DNA of 48,733 nt from contig NZ_GG657757.1 in NCBI RefSeq assembly GCF_000158955.1, positions 1,681,559-1,730,291 of the forward strand, written 5' to 3'. The position numbers and the translations under genes were made by a program. The notes under the pieces were generated by a model, which saw only the letters and a list, made by a program, of their open reading frames with translations, was not told the origin of the DNA and did no database searches. The DNA comes from Streptomyces viridochromogenes DSM 40736 (GTDB lineage: Bacteria > Actinomycetota > Actinomycetes > Streptomycetales > Streptomycetaceae). Below, piece by piece: positions 1-9,876 of the stretch. Numbering within the stretch: position 1 is the stretch's first letter; every line of letters starts with the position of its first letter.

Positions 1-607
1 CCGCACCGGGCCGGGTCTCGCCGCCGACGCCGGGCGGCGCGTCCGGGAAACGCGCGGAGGCGCGGGGCGGGGGCGGTGTCCTGGGCTCGGTGCGCCGGGG
101 CACGGTGGGAGTGCCGGGCTCGGTGCGCTCCGGGATGGTGGGCTCGGCGGTGGGACCGACGCTCGGGAAACGGGCGGCCCCGGCCGAGCCGGAGGACGCC
201 CGGCCCGAGGTGCGGGTGTTCCGGTCCGCGCCACCGACCGAACCGGAGGTGCCCGGACCGCCCGTGCGAGGGCGCCTGCTCGACACACCGGCCGAACCGG
301 AGAACGCGGGACCGTCCGTGCGGGTCTGCCCGTTCGAGCCGGAGGAGACCGAACCGGGTGTACGTGGGTGCCCGTCGATGCCGGCGGCCGGGGTCGAGGG
401 GGCCTCGCCCGGGGACGTGTCGCCGGTGCCGGGACGCCCGCGGCCGTCCTTGGCCGGCGTCGCCTTGTCCGCGGGCGGTCGGGAAGGTTCGGGCGGGGTG
501 TCCGGCCGGTCCGTCCTGGTGGCTTCCGGTGCGGTCGGTGGGTGTGAGGGGCGTGGTGGGGCGCTGGGGCGAGGAAGGAAAGAGGCACGCTGTGCTTCCG
601 TGCTCAT
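1..607 (-). CDS. Disordered N-terminal part of an unidentified protein, truncated by the left edge
   Basis: An uninterrupted leftward frame runs from an ATG at 607 to base 1 (202 codons, no stop), with G/C at most third positions. The product begins MSTEAQRASFLPRPSAPP and continues as Pro/Thr/Ser/Arg-rich, disordered sequence. It contains a degenerate repeat of about 14-18 residues built on SGS-x-G followed by RTxG, then TEP-containing repeats. No folded domain is visible before the edge. The start resembles, from memory, the disordered leaders of Streptomyces membrane acyltransferase-like proteins, but that is a guess. A G-rich stretch precedes the ATG. The plus-strand frame over the same bases shares the wobble positions and is also open, so codon bias does not decide the strand. 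The recognisable N-terminus and the divergent placement to the next gene favour the minus strand. Confidence 0.5.
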   Translation of the reverse strand, partial: MSTEAQRASFLPRPSAPPRPSHPPTAPEATRTDRPDTPPEPSRPPADKATPAKDGRGRPGTGDTSPGEAPSTPAAGIDGHPRTPGSVSSGSNGQTRTDGPAFSGSAGVSSRRPRTGGPGTSGSVGGADRNTRTSGRASSGSAGAARFPSVGPTAEPTIPERTEPGTPTVPRRTEPRTPPPPRASARFPDAPPGVGGETRPGA

Positions 608-876
608 GCACCCCCCGTTTCCTCGTGCCCGGGCCGCTCGTGCTGCGCGGGCCGGTGTCGTGCTGCCCGAGGCCCGGCACGGAGTCGTCCCGGGCACACA
701 TACCCGTACGGACGGATCGTCATCCCGGAGCGGACCTCCGGCCGGTGTCGTTCCGCCGTACGTGCGCGTCACTCTACGGCGTGTTCCTGCGTGAACGGGA
801 ACCAGTCCACGACGCCGGGGCATCTGCCCGGAACGTCCCCCTACCCTGCGGTAATCCTGTCTGGCAGGCTGCGTCC
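608..876. promoter_or_regulatory. Intergenic region between divergent genes
   Basis: These 269 bases separate the leftward truncated gene from the rightward PLP enzyme and should hold both promoters. No convincing -35/-10 pair, operator or RNA structure was recognised. The ribosome binding site before the ATG at 877 is weak (a GGCAGG-like stretch about 8 bases upstream). Confidence 0.4.
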
Positions 877-2079
877 ATGACTGCGCGCGCCGCCGACCGG
901 GCCCGTTACGACCGGGCCACAGCCCATCTCGACGCCCCTCTCGCGATCGTGGACCTGGACGCCTTCGACGCCAACGCCGCCGATCTGGTCCGCCGCGCCG
1001 ACGGCAAGCCCGTCCGGGTCGCCAGCAAGTCCGTGCGGTGCCGGGCGCTACTCGAACGCGTCCTGGCCCGCGACGGGTTCGCGGGGATCATGTCGTTCAC
1101 CCTCGCCGAGTCGCTGTGGCTGGCCCGGTCGGGGTTCGAGGACGTGCTGCTCGCCTACCCGTCCGCCGACCGAGCCGCGTTCGCGGAACTGGCCGGTGAC
1201 CCCAAGCTCGCCGCCGCCGTCACCGTGATGGTCGACGACGTGGCCCAGCTGGATCTGATCGACGCGTCCCGGGGCGGCGGGCGTGAAGTCGTGCGCGTGT
1301 GCCTGGAGTTGGACACGTCCCTCAAGCTCCTCGGCGGGCGGGTGCGGGTCGGTGCCCGGCGTTCGCCGCTGCACTCCCCCGCCCAGGTGGCCGACGTGGC
1401 CCGGGCGGTGGCCCGGCGGCCGGGCTTCGAGGTCGTGGGGATCATGGCGTACGAGGGCCATGTCGCGGGTGTCGGGGACGCGGTGGCGGGACGGCCGCTG
1501 CGGTCCCGTGCCGTACGGCTGATGCAGGCCGCGGCCAGGCGTGAACTCGCCGAACGGCGTGCCGAGGTGGTGCGTGCCGTCCGGGCCGTCGTGCCGGGGC
1601 TGGAGTTCGTCAACGGCGGTGGCACGGGCTCGGTGCAGCACACGGCGGCCGAGGAGGCGGTGACCGAGATCGCCGCCGGGTCGGGGCTGTACGTGCCGCG
1701 GCTGTTCGACAACTACACCTCGTTCAGCGGCCGTCCGGCGGCCCTCTTCGCCCAGCCCGTCGTACGGCGGCCGGGGGTGGGGGTGGTGACCGTGCTCGGT
1801 GGCGGGTACCCCGCGTCCGGGGCCGCCGGGGCCGACCGGTCGCCCGTGCCGTACCTGCCGGAGGGGCTGCGCTACGACCCTCAGGAGGGGGCCGGTGAGG
1901 TGCAGACGCCGCTGCTCGGCTCGCCCGCCGACGACCTGCTGGTCGGCGACAAGGTGTGGTTCCGGCACGCGAAGGCCGGTGAGCTGTGCGAGCGGTTCGA
2001 CCGACTGCACCTGATCGAGGGCGACACCGTGACGGCCACCGTGCCGACGTACCGCGGTGAGGGTCACACGTTCCTGTAG
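877..2079 (+). CDS. Fold-type III PLP enzyme (amino acid deaminase/aldolase, alanine-racemase-like N-terminal domain)
   Basis: The 400-residue product matches the D-threonine aldolase/amino acid deaminase group of alanine-racemase-fold PLP enzymes. An N-terminal TIM-barrel segment opens with LAIVDLDAFDANAADL, and the likely Schiff-base lysine is K51 in RVASKSVRC. A glycine-rich phosphate-binding stretch (FVNGGGTGS) lies near residue 245, and the C-terminal beta domain carries the metal/substrate end (GDKVWFRHAKAGELCERF). The ATG at 877 was chosen because family homology begins just after it; the open frame extends upstream only through the shadow of the leftward gene. The substrate cannot be told from sequence. 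It stands alone, divergent from the edge gene and convergent with the DUF2510 gene. Confidence 0.82.
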   Translation: MTARAADRARYDRATAHLDAPLAIVDLDAFDANAADLVRRADGKPVRVASKSVRCRALLERVLARDGFAGIMSFTLAESLWLARSGFEDVLLAYPSADRAAFAELAGDPKLAAAVTVMVDDVAQLDLIDASRGGGREVVRVCLELDTSLKLLGGRVRVGARRSPLHSPAQVADVARAVARRPGFEVVGIMAYEGHVAGVGDAVAGRPLRSRAVRLMQAAARRELAERRAEVVRAVRAVVPGLEFVNGGGTGSVQHTAAEEAVTEIAAGSGLYVPRLFDNYTSFSGRPAALFAQPVVRRPGVGVVTVLGGGYPASGAAGADRSPVPYLPEGLRYDPQEGAGEVQTPLLGSPADDLLVGDKVWFRHAKAGELCERFDRLHLIEGDTVTATVPTYRGEGHTFL

Positions 2080-2096
2080 CCGAACGGCGGCACCCG

Positions 2097-3011
2097 TCAG
2101 TCCGACGGGCCGATGCTGCTGCCCACGCCGCCGCCGGTGGCCGCGTCGCCGACCGGCCGGATGCCCTTGGTGATGCGGTCCATGTCGGCGAGCGGCGGCC
2201 CGTCCTCGCCCGCGTCGAAGACGTAGCGGACGAGGACCGGCGACTCGGTGCCGACGCTGGAGGGGAAGACCAGCGACTGGACGTAGCCGCCCGGCCCCTT
2301 CGCGGTCCGCACGCGCCAGCGCACGAAGTACCCGGCGCGGCCGGCCACCGCCACCGGCCCGGATCCGACGACCTCGTGCGACTCCATGCCCCCGTAGGGC
2401 TTGCGGCCGATCGTGTCGCGGTCGAAGGCCTGCTCGGCCGCATCGGAGATGTCCTCCTTGGCGAGGGCCTCGGTGGACTTCTCGTCGTTCGACGTGACCG
2501 TGCGGGAGAGGACGAGGCCGTGGCGGCAGACGGTGCCGTCGCCAGGGCAGTCGTAGGTGCCGTCCGTCGTCATGACGGCGTCCTTCTGGGCGACGTACTG
2601 CGGCCGGACCCAGCCGTCGAGCAGCGGGAAGGTGACGCCGTTGAGCTGGTCCTCGACCACGGCCGGGTCGTCGGCGGACGGCCCGGAGGCGGAGGCCTCG
2701 GGAGTCGTCCCGGTCGGCGCGACGGTGGCCGGGGGCGCGGACGTGGGGCCGGTCCGGGTCTGCGCGCCGCCGTCGTCCCCGCCGCCGAGGACGACGGCGC
2801 CGGTGGCGACCGCCGCGACGAGGACGGCGCCGGCCGCGGTGAGGGCGACGGCCTTCGCCCGCCCGGTGCCGCCGCCCGGGGACGTGGGCACCGGCCCGGC
2901 CGGGGACCCGGGGGCACGGCGGTGCTCGGTCCAGGCGGTGCCGTCCCACCAGCGTTCCAGGTGCGGGCCGTGCGGATCGGGATACCAGCCGGGTGGAGGC
3001 GTCATGCTCAT
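2097..3011 (-). CDS. DUF2510 domain-containing single-pass membrane protein
   Basis: A 304-residue protein. The N-terminal DUF2510 module (residues about 5-30) has the signature PPGWYPDPHGPHLERWWDG followed by TAWTEH. One hydrophobic helix follows at about 52-76 (AVALTAAGAVLVAAVATGAVVLGG), then a Thr/Pro/Ser-rich linker (about 80-115) and an extracytoplasmic domain of about 180 residues with no assignable function. The segment after DUF2510 lacks a lipobox, so it is probably a membrane-anchored extracellular domain rather than a lipoprotein. ATG codons at 3011 and 3005 are both possible starts. Only 17 bases separate its stop from the convergent PLP-enzyme gene. Function unknown. Confidence 0.75.
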   Translation of the reverse strand: MSMTPPPGWYPDPHGPHLERWWDGTAWTEHRRAPGSPAGPVPTSPGGGTGRAKAVALTAAGAVLVAAVATGAVVLGGGDDGGAQTRTGPTSAPPATVAPTGTTPEASASGPSADDPAVVEDQLNGVTFPLLDGWVRPQYVAQKDAVMTTDGTYDCPGDGTVCRHGLVLSRTVTSNDEKSTEALAKEDISDAAEQAFDRDTIGRKPYGGMESHEVVGSGPVAVAGRAGYFVRWRVRTAKGPGGYVQSLVFPSSVGTESPVLVRYVFDAGEDGPPLADMDRITKGIRPVGDAATGGGVGSSIGPSD

Positions 3012-3066
3012 CCCGGCACTTTAGGCCCAGGGGGCCGGTGAGGGGTCCCGGCCGCCAGGACCCGCC

Positions 3067-3851
3067 TTACAGCGGTGTGACGTACGCCCCCGCGATCCCG
3101 CCGTCGACCAGGAAGTCGGTGGCGTTCACGAAAGGAGGAGTCGTCGCTCGCGAGGAAGGCGACCGCGGCGGCGATCTCCTCGGCCTCGGCGAACCCGGCC
3201 CACCGGATGTGCACCAGGCGGCGGGCGGCGCGCTCCGGGTCCTTGGCGAACAGCTCCTGGAGGAGGGGGGGTGTTGACCGGGCCGGGGCACAGGGCGTTG
3301 ACCCGGATGCCGTCGCGGGCGAACTGCACGCCCAGTTCGCGGGACATGGCGAGGACGCCGCCCTTGGAGGCGGTGTACGAGATCTGGGAGGTGGCTGCGC
3401 CCATGCGGGCCACGAAGGAGGCCGTGTTGATGATGGAGCCCCTGCCCTGCTGCCGCATGTACGGGATGGCGGCCTTGCAGCACAGGTACACGGAGGTGAG
3501 GTTGACCTCCTGGACGCGCTTCCAGGCCTCCAGGCCGGTCTCCAGGATGGAGTCGTCGTCGGGCGGGGAGATGCCGGCGTTGTTGAAGGCGATGTCGACA
3601 CTGCCGTAGGTGTCGTGGGCAGCCCTGAAGAGCGCCTCGACCTGCTCGGCGTCGGTGACGTCGACCTTCACGAAGATACCGCCGACCTCGTCGGCGACGG
3701 CCTTGCCGCGGGCCTCGTCGACGTCGCCGCAGACGACGTGGGCGCCCTCGGAGGCGAGGCGGCGGGCGGTGGCGAGGCCGATGCCGCTGCCGGCTCCGGT
3801 GATGACGGCCGTACGGCCGACGAGGCGACGGCACACAATTGCTTCGGTCAC
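3067..3851 (-). pseudogene. SDR family oxidoreductase, broken by two apparent +1 frameshifts
   Basis: Starting at the GTG at 3851, the frame reads a classical short-chain dehydrogenase: cofactor motif GAGSGIG, NNAG, and the Ser/Tyr-x3-Lys site (YTASK). It breaks at a 7-G run (3265-3271), where CPGPVNTP becomes a proline run; the expected PLLQELF lies one frame over. That second frame (to ASDDSSF) breaks again at AAA 3131-3133, and the normal SDR C-terminus (FVNATDFLVDGG) continues in a third frame to the stop at 3067. Deleting one base at each site restores about 260 residues, normal SDR length. The GTGA overlap with the aldehyde dehydrogenase stop makes it the last gene of a coupled three-gene arm. 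It probably oxidises the gamma-glutamylated alcohol. Whether the breaks are real or sequencing errors is undecided. Confidence 0.85.
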
Positions 3852-5233
3852 TGTGCGGGGCCCTCCGTGCTGATGAAGACGTTCTTGGTCTCGGTGAAGG
3901 CGGCCAGGGCGTCGGGGCCGAGTTCGCGGCCGACGCCCGACTGCTTGAAGCCGCCGAACGGGGTCCAGTAGCGGACGCTGGCATGGGAGTTGACGGACAG
4001 GTTGCCGGCGCGGACGGCCTGGGAGACGCGCAGGGCACGGCCGACGTCGCGGGTCCAGATGGAGCCGGAGAGGCCGTACGGGGTGTCGTTGGCCAGGCGG
4101 ATCGCGTCCGCCTCGTCGGTGAACGGCAGCAGTACGGCGACCGGGCCGAAGATCTCCTCGCGGGCGCACGGCGAGTCGGGCGCCTCCCCGGTGAGGACCG
4201 TCGGCGGGAACCAGAAGCCGGGCCCCTCGGGCGCGCTGCCGCGCAGGGCCGGGGCGTCCTCGGGCACGAAGCCCCGGACGCGGTCGAGCTGCTGCCGGGA
4301 GATCAGCGGGCCCATCTGTGTCTTCTCGTCGGCCGGGTCGCCCACCACCACGTCGGCCAGCGCCTTGGCCAGCAGCTCGCGGACCTCGTCGTAGACCGGT
4401 TCCTGGACCAGGATGCGGGTGCGCGCGCAGCAGTCCTGGCCGGAGTTGTCCAGGAACGAGAAGGGGTCGACGGCGGTCTTGAGGTCGGCGTCGGCGAAGA
4501 CGATGTTGGGGCTCTTGCCGCCGAGTTCGAGGGTGACCGGCTTGACCTGCTCGGCGCCGAGCGCGGCGACGCGCGTCCCGGTGCGGGTGGAGCCGGTGAA
4601 GACGACCTTGGCGACGCCGGGGTGCCGTACCAGCGCTTCGCCCGCGACGGCGCCGTGCCCCGGCAGGACCTGGAAGAGGTGCTCCGGGAGCCCTGCCTCC
4701 AGGGCGAGTTCGGCGAGGCGCAGCGCGGTGAGCGGGGTGGTCTCGGCGGGCTTGAGGATCACCGCGTTGCCGGCCGCGAGGGCCGGTGCCGTCCCCCAGG
4801 CGGCGATCGGCATGGGGAAGTTCCAGGGCGCGATCACGCCGACGACGCCGAGCGGTTCGAGGATCGTGACGTTCAGGCCGCCGGGCACCGGGATCTGCCG
4901 GCCGGTGAGCCGCTCCACTCCCCCGGCCGCGTAGTCCAGCAGGTCACGAACGTTGCCGGCCTCCCAGCGGGCGTTGCCGATGAGGTGGCCGGCCTCGCGG
5001 ACCTCCAGGCGGGCCAGTTCCTCCAGGTGCTCGTCGACGGTGGCAGCGAAGCGGCGCAGCAGCCGGGCGCGGTCGCCTGGCGCCAGGGCGGCCCAGACGG
5101 TCTGGGCCCGGGTAGCCAGGGTGACCGCCGCGTCGACGTCGGCCGGGCCGGCCGCCGCGATGGCGGCGACGACCTCCTCGGTCGCGGGGTTCAGTACTTC
5201 CAGAAGGTTCTCGGAAGACACGAAGGGCCTCAC
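3848..5233 (-). CDS. NAD(P)-dependent aldehyde dehydrogenase
   Basis: A 461-residue ALDH superfamily enzyme. Visible motifs are the cofactor region APWNFPMPIAAW, FTGSTRTG (nucleotide binding), the general-base region LELGGKSPNIV with its Glu, the nucleophile Cys in NSGQDCCARTR, and EEIFGPVAVL near the C-terminus. The GTG start at 5233 overlaps the ligase stop as GTGA, and its own stop overlaps the SDR GTG in the same way, so the three are probably translationally coupled. By context it should oxidise a gamma-glutamyl-aminoaldehyde to the acid, as PuuC does in putrescine degradation. The exact substrate is inferred, not seen. Confidence 0.9.
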   Translation of the reverse strand: MRPFVSSENLLEVLNPATEEVVAAIAAAGPADVDAAVTLATRAQTVWAALAPGDRARLLRRFAATVDEHLEELARLEVREAGHLIGNARWEAGNVRDLLDYAAGGVERLTGRQIPVPGGLNVTILEPLGVVGVIAPWNFPMPIAAWGTAPALAAGNAVILKPAETTPLTALRLAELALEAGLPEHLFQVLPGHGAVAGEALVRHPGVAKVVFTGSTRTGTRVAALGAEQVKPVTLELGGKSPNIVFADADLKTAVDPFSFLDNSGQDCCARTRILVQEPVYDEVRELLAKALADVVVGDPADEKTQMGPLISRQQLDRVRGFVPEDAPALRGSAPEGPGFWFPPTVLTGEAPDSPCAREEIFGPVAVLLPFTDEADAIRLANDTPYGLSGSIWTRDVGRALRVSQAVRAGNLSVNSHASVRYWTPFGGFKQSGVGRELGPDALAAFTETKNVFISTEGPAQ

Positions 5234-6594
5234 ATGCGTTCGAAGGAGCGGCGCAGCTCCCAGTCGGTCACCGCGGCGTCGAAGGCGTCCAGTTCGACGC
5301 GCGCCATGTTGCGGTAGTGCGCGACGACCTCGTCGCCGAAGGCGGCTTTGGCGACAGGGCTGTTCTCCCAGAGCTCGGCGGCCTCGCGCAGGGTGGTGGG
5401 GACGTGGGCGAAGTCGGCGGTGTAGGCGTTGCCCGGACAGGGCTCGGGCAGCTCCAGCCGCTGCTCGATGCCGTGGAGGCCTGCCGCGACCAACCCGGCC
5501 ACGGCGAGGTAGGGGTTGACGTCGCCGCCGGGCAGCCGGTTCTCGAAGCGCAGGGAGCGGCCGTGGCCGACGACGCGCAGCGCGCAGGTGCGGTTGTCGT
5601 GGCCCCAGGCGACGGCGGTCGGGGCGAAGGAGCCGGGCTGGAACCGCTTGTAGGAGTTGATGTGGGGGGCGTAGAGCAGGGAGAAGTCGCGCAGGGCGGC
5701 CAGCTGTCCGGCGAGGAAGTGCCGCATGACGTCCGACATGCCGCCTTCGCCGCCCCCCGCCATGGCGTTGTGGCCGTCGGCGTCGGCGAGCGAGAGGTGG
5801 ATGTGGCAGGAGTTGCCCTCGCGCTCGTTGTACTTGGCCATGAAGGTGATGGACATGCCCTCCTGGGCGGCGATCTCCTTGGCGCCGGTCTTGTACACGG
5901 CGTGCTGGTCGCAGGTGACCAGGGCCTCGTCATAGCGGAAGGCGATCTCGTGCTGGCCGGGGTTGCACTCGCCCTTGGCGGACTCGACGATGAGGCCGGC
6001 GCCGGCCATCTCGTTGCGGATGCGCCGCAGCAGGGGCTCGATGCGGCCGGTGCCGAGGACCGAGTAGTCGATGTTGTACTGGTTGGCCGGGGTCAGGCCT
6101 CTGTAGTTCGCGTCCCAGGCCTGTTCGTAGGTGTCCTTGAAGACGATGAACTCCAGCTCGGTGCCGACCTGCGCGGTGTAGCCGAGTTCGGCGAGGCGCT
6201 CCAGCTGGCGGCGCAGTATCTGCCGGGGCGCCGCGGCGACCGGGGAGCCGTCGCTCCAGGCGAGGTCGGCGTGGAGCATGGCCGTGCCCTCGTTCCAGGG
6301 GACGCGGCGCAGGGTGGCCAGGTCGGGGTGCATGGCGAAGTCGCCGTAGCCGCGGTCCCAGGAGGACATCTCGTAGCCGTCGACGGTGTTCATCTCGGTG
6401 TCGACGGCCAGCAGGTAGTTGCAGCCCTCGGTGCCGTGCTGGAGGACCTCGTCGAGGAAGAAGCGTGCGGCGAACCGCTTGCCCTGGAGCCGCCCTTGCA
6501 TGTCGGGGAAGGCCAGGACGACAGTGTCGATCTCGCCGCCGGCGACGAGGGCGTGCAGCTCCTCGACGCTCAGCGGGGGTGTGCGGTCTGCCAC
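5230..6594 (-). CDS. glnA4: Glutamine synthetase-like gamma-glutamyl ligase (GlnA4/PuuA type)
   Basis: A 454-residue member of the glutamine synthetase superfamily. It keeps the metal and nucleotide motifs: GTELEFIVF, SAKGECNPGQHEI, NEREGNSCHIHLSL, the flap-region HINSYKRFQPGSFAPT and RFENRLPGGDVNPYLAVAG. It lacks the adenylylation-loop tyrosine motif (NLYDLPP type) of GlnA-I, which argues against nitrogen assimilation and for ATP-dependent gamma-glutamylation of an amine. In S. coelicolor the counterpart in this gene context, GlnA4, makes gamma-glutamylethanolamide. The GTG at 6594 was chosen because AGGAGG lies 7 bases upstream. The neighbouring ALDH, SDR, permease and GATase complete a Puu-like route. 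The symbol is given by context and family resemblance. Confidence 0.85.
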   Translation of the reverse strand: MADRTPPLSVEELHALVAGGEIDTVVLAFPDMQGRLQGKRFAARFFLDEVLQHGTEGCNYLLAVDTEMNTVDGYEMSSWDRGYGDFAMHPDLATLRRVPWNEGTAMLHADLAWSDGSPVAAAPRQILRRQLERLAELGYTAQVGTELEFIVFKDTYEQAWDANYRGLTPANQYNIDYSVLGTGRIEPLLRRIRNEMAGAGLIVESAKGECNPGQHEIAFRYDEALVTCDQHAVYKTGAKEIAAQEGMSITFMAKYNEREGNSCHIHLSLADADGHNAMAGGGEGGMSDVMRHFLAGQLAALRDFSLLYAPHINSYKRFQPGSFAPTAVAWGHDNRTCALRVVGHGRSLRFENRLPGGDVNPYLAVAGLVAAGLHGIEQRLELPEPCPGNAYTADFAHVPTTLREAAELWENSPVAKAAFGDEVVAHYRNMARVELDAFDAAVTDWELRRSFERM

Positions 6595-6692
6595 GGGAAG
6601 GCCTCCTAGGCTCCTTGGATCCGCTGCCTTGGATCCGCCGGGAGCCATAAGGTATTGCGGAGAACCATTGCTTGGGAAGGGGGTACGGCCAC
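6595..6692. promoter_or_regulatory. Divergent control region with an 11-bp direct repeat
   Basis: This 98-base spacer separates glnA4 (left) from the FadR-type regulator gene (right). It contains CCTTGGATCCG twice, at 6613-6623 and 6627-6637 (14-bp period), just upstream of the glnA4 ribosome binding site. Further right, GGTATTGCGGAGAACCAT forms a weak dyad (GGT...ACC) of the kind bound by GntR-family dimers. Either could be the operator of the adjacent regulator. This is positional inference. Confidence 0.4.
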
Positions 6693-7427
6693 ATGTCGGA
6701 AGAAGCGGGCGGCGCGGTGCGGGACGGACTGACACCGGTGCTGCGGCCGGTGCGGGCGGGCAACGGCTTCGAGGAGGCGCTGGAGCAGATCCTCCAGATC
6801 GTCCGGCTGGGTCTGGTGCCGGGGGGCGAGCGGCTGCCGGCCGAGCGGGAGCTGGCGGAGCGGCTGGGGATCAGCCGGGTGACGCTGCGCGAGGTGCTGA
6901 AGGTCCTCCAGGACCAGGGGCTGGTCGAGTCGCGGCGCGGCCGGTACGGCGGCACGTTCGTGCTGCCGCGCGCGGACGCCGGCGGTGAGGACGAGCTGCG
7001 GCGCCGGATCGCCGAGGTCGACATAGAGGACGTGCTGCGGTTCCGGGAGGTGCTGGAGGTGGGCGCGGCCGGGCTGTGCGCGGCGCACGGGCTGGACGAG
7101 GGGCAGGCGGACCGGCTCCGCGAGGCCCTGGCGCGCACGCACGACGCGCCACTCGCCGAGTACCGCCGCCTGGACACGCTGCTGCACCTCACCATCGCCG
7201 AGCTGTCCGGCTCCCCCACGCTCACCGCCCAGTACGCGGCCGTCCGCGCGACGGTCAACGACCTGCTCGACTGCATCCCGCTGCTGGTGCGCAACCTGGA
7301 GCATTCCCAGCGGCAGCACACCGCCGTGGTCGAGGCCGTGATCGAGGGCGACGCCGACCAGGCGCGGGAGATCATGCGCGAGCACTGCGGGGGCACGGCG
7401 GCGCTGCTGCGGGGCTTCCTCGGCTGA
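6693..7427 (+). CDS. GntR family (FadR/FCD subfamily) transcriptional regulator
   Basis: A 244-residue regulator. The N-terminal winged helix (about 30-95) has LPAERELAERLGISRVTLRE and LVESRRGRYGGTFV. The C-terminal all-helical FCD domain (about 110-240) carries the metal/ligand histidines in LLHLTIAELSGS and EHSQRQHTAVVEAV. The ATG at 6693 is preceded by a GGAAGGGGG purine stretch. It is divergent from glnA4 and directly upstream of the permease, so it most likely controls the locus in response to an amine- or gamma-glutamyl-derived ligand. The effector is not predictable from sequence. Confidence 0.88.
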   Translation: MSEEAGGAVRDGLTPVLRPVRAGNGFEEALEQILQIVRLGLVPGGERLPAERELAERLGISRVTLREVLKVLQDQGLVESRRGRYGGTFVLPRADAGGEDELRRRIAEVDIEDVLRFREVLEVGAAGLCAAHGLDEGQADRLREALARTHDAPLAEYRRLDTLLHLTIAELSGSPTLTAQYAAVRATVNDLLDCIPLLVRNLEHSQRQHTAVVEAVIEGDADQAREIMREHCGGTAALLRGFLG

Positions 7428-7578
7428 TCCGGGCGGCGTCCCCGCCTGGTGAGGATTTACGGGCGATTAACGCACGGGTCTTGCCATCCCTCGGTCGGCA
7501 CCGCAAAGGTATGGCTCCATTCCATTGAGCCACGGCCCGCTCGACCGTGTCCGCCGCCGCCCTGTCGGGAGTCTGCCC

Positions 7579-9024
<1,446 letters not shown>

Positions 9025-9058
9025 GGTGTACCGAGGCGTCGACCGTGAGGGAGTTTCC

Positions 9059-9748
9059 GTGACCAGGCCGTTGATCGGTGTCAGCACCTATCTGGAGTCC
9101 GGTGCGCGCTGGGGCGTGTGGGAGCTGGAGGCCGCACTGCTGCCGGCCGGCTATCCGCGGCTGGTGCAACGGGCGGGCGGCCTCGCCGCGATGCTTCCGC
9201 CGGACGACCCGAAACTGGCCGCGGCGGCCGTGGCCCGGCTGGACGGGCTGGTCATCGCGGGCGGTCCGGACGTGGAGCCGGCCCGCTACGGCGCGGAGCC
9301 CGAGCCTCGGACCGGGCCGCCGGCGCGGGAGCGGGACGCCTGGGAGCTGGCGCTGATCGACGCGGCGCTTGCGGCGGGTGTGCCGTTGCTGGGCATCTGC
9401 CGGGGCATGCAGCTGCTGAACGTCGCCCTCGGCGGGACGCTGGTGCAGCACCTCGACGGGCATGCGGAGGTGGTGGGCGTCTTCGGCGAGCATGCCGTCA
9501 AGCCGGTGCCGGGGAGTCTGTACGCCGGGGTCGTGCCGGAGGAGACGTCCGTGCCGTCGTACCACCACCAGGCCGTGGACCGCCTGGGCGAGGGACTCGT
9601 CGCGTCGGCGTACGCGGTGGACGGGACGGTGGAGGCGGTGGAACTGCCGTCCGGCGCGGGGTGGGTGCTGGGGGTGCAGTGGCATCCGGAGATGGGGCAG
9701 GACGTGCGAGTGATGCGGGCGTTGGTGGAAGCGGCAGCAGCGGACTGA
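9059..9748 (+). CDS. Gamma-glutamyl hydrolase-like class I glutamine amidotransferase (peptidase C26, PuuD type)
   Basis: A 229-residue peptidase C26 protein. The nucleophile elbow is GICRGMQLLN (Cys about 108), an oxyanion-side motif is VIAGGPDVEP, and the catalytic His is in GVQWHPEMG near residue 212. The GTG at 9059 has AGGGAG 7 bases upstream; an in-frame GTG at 9026 lies immediately after the permease stop but has no comparable site. Its role is expected to be hydrolysis of the gamma-glutamyl bond after oxidation, which recycles glutamate and releases the product amino acid. It ends the rightward arm and is followed by a repeat hairpin. Confidence 0.87.
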   Translation: MTRPLIGVSTYLESGARWGVWELEAALLPAGYPRLVQRAGGLAAMLPPDDPKLAAAAVARLDGLVIAGGPDVEPARYGAEPEPRTGPPARERDAWELALIDAALAAGVPLLGICRGMQLLNVALGGTLVQHLDGHAEVVGVFGEHAVKPVPGSLYAGVVPEETSVPSYHHQAVDRLGEGLVASAYAVDGTVEAVELPSGAGWVLGVQWHPEMGQDVRVMRALVEAAAAD

Positions 9749-9752
9749 GCGG

Positions 9753-9840
9753 CAGGGGGCTCCGCCCGCTCCCAGCCCGTCCGGCGTTTGAGGACGAGGC
9801 CGTCCAGGCCGATCGGGGGTCCAGGGGGCGGAGCCCCCTG
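9753..9840. repeat. Streptomyces dispersed intergenic repeat forming a hairpin terminator
   Basis: CAGGGGGCTCCGCCC (9753-9767) and its exact reverse complement GGGCGGAGCCCCCTG (9826-9840) flank the core CCGTCCGGCGTTTGAGGACG. The right arm also folds on itself (CAGGGGGC/GCCCCCTG, 9822-9840). The core and arms match, from memory, a repeat found between genes throughout Streptomyces genomes. It lies 5 bases after the hydrolase stop and before the convergent LysR stop, so it may end transcription from both sides. Confidence 0.75.
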
Positions 9841-9876
9841 AGGATGGGACGGGTAGGGGCGGCGGGGGCGAAAAAA

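Noticed and set aside
90..794. Plus-strand open frame over the left-edge gene, with repeated Glu-Pro motifs
   Set aside because: It shares wobble positions with the minus-strand frame, has no recognisable domain and would end in a poor-quality tail; the leftward frame has a plausible start and remains open to the edge. Not fully excluded.
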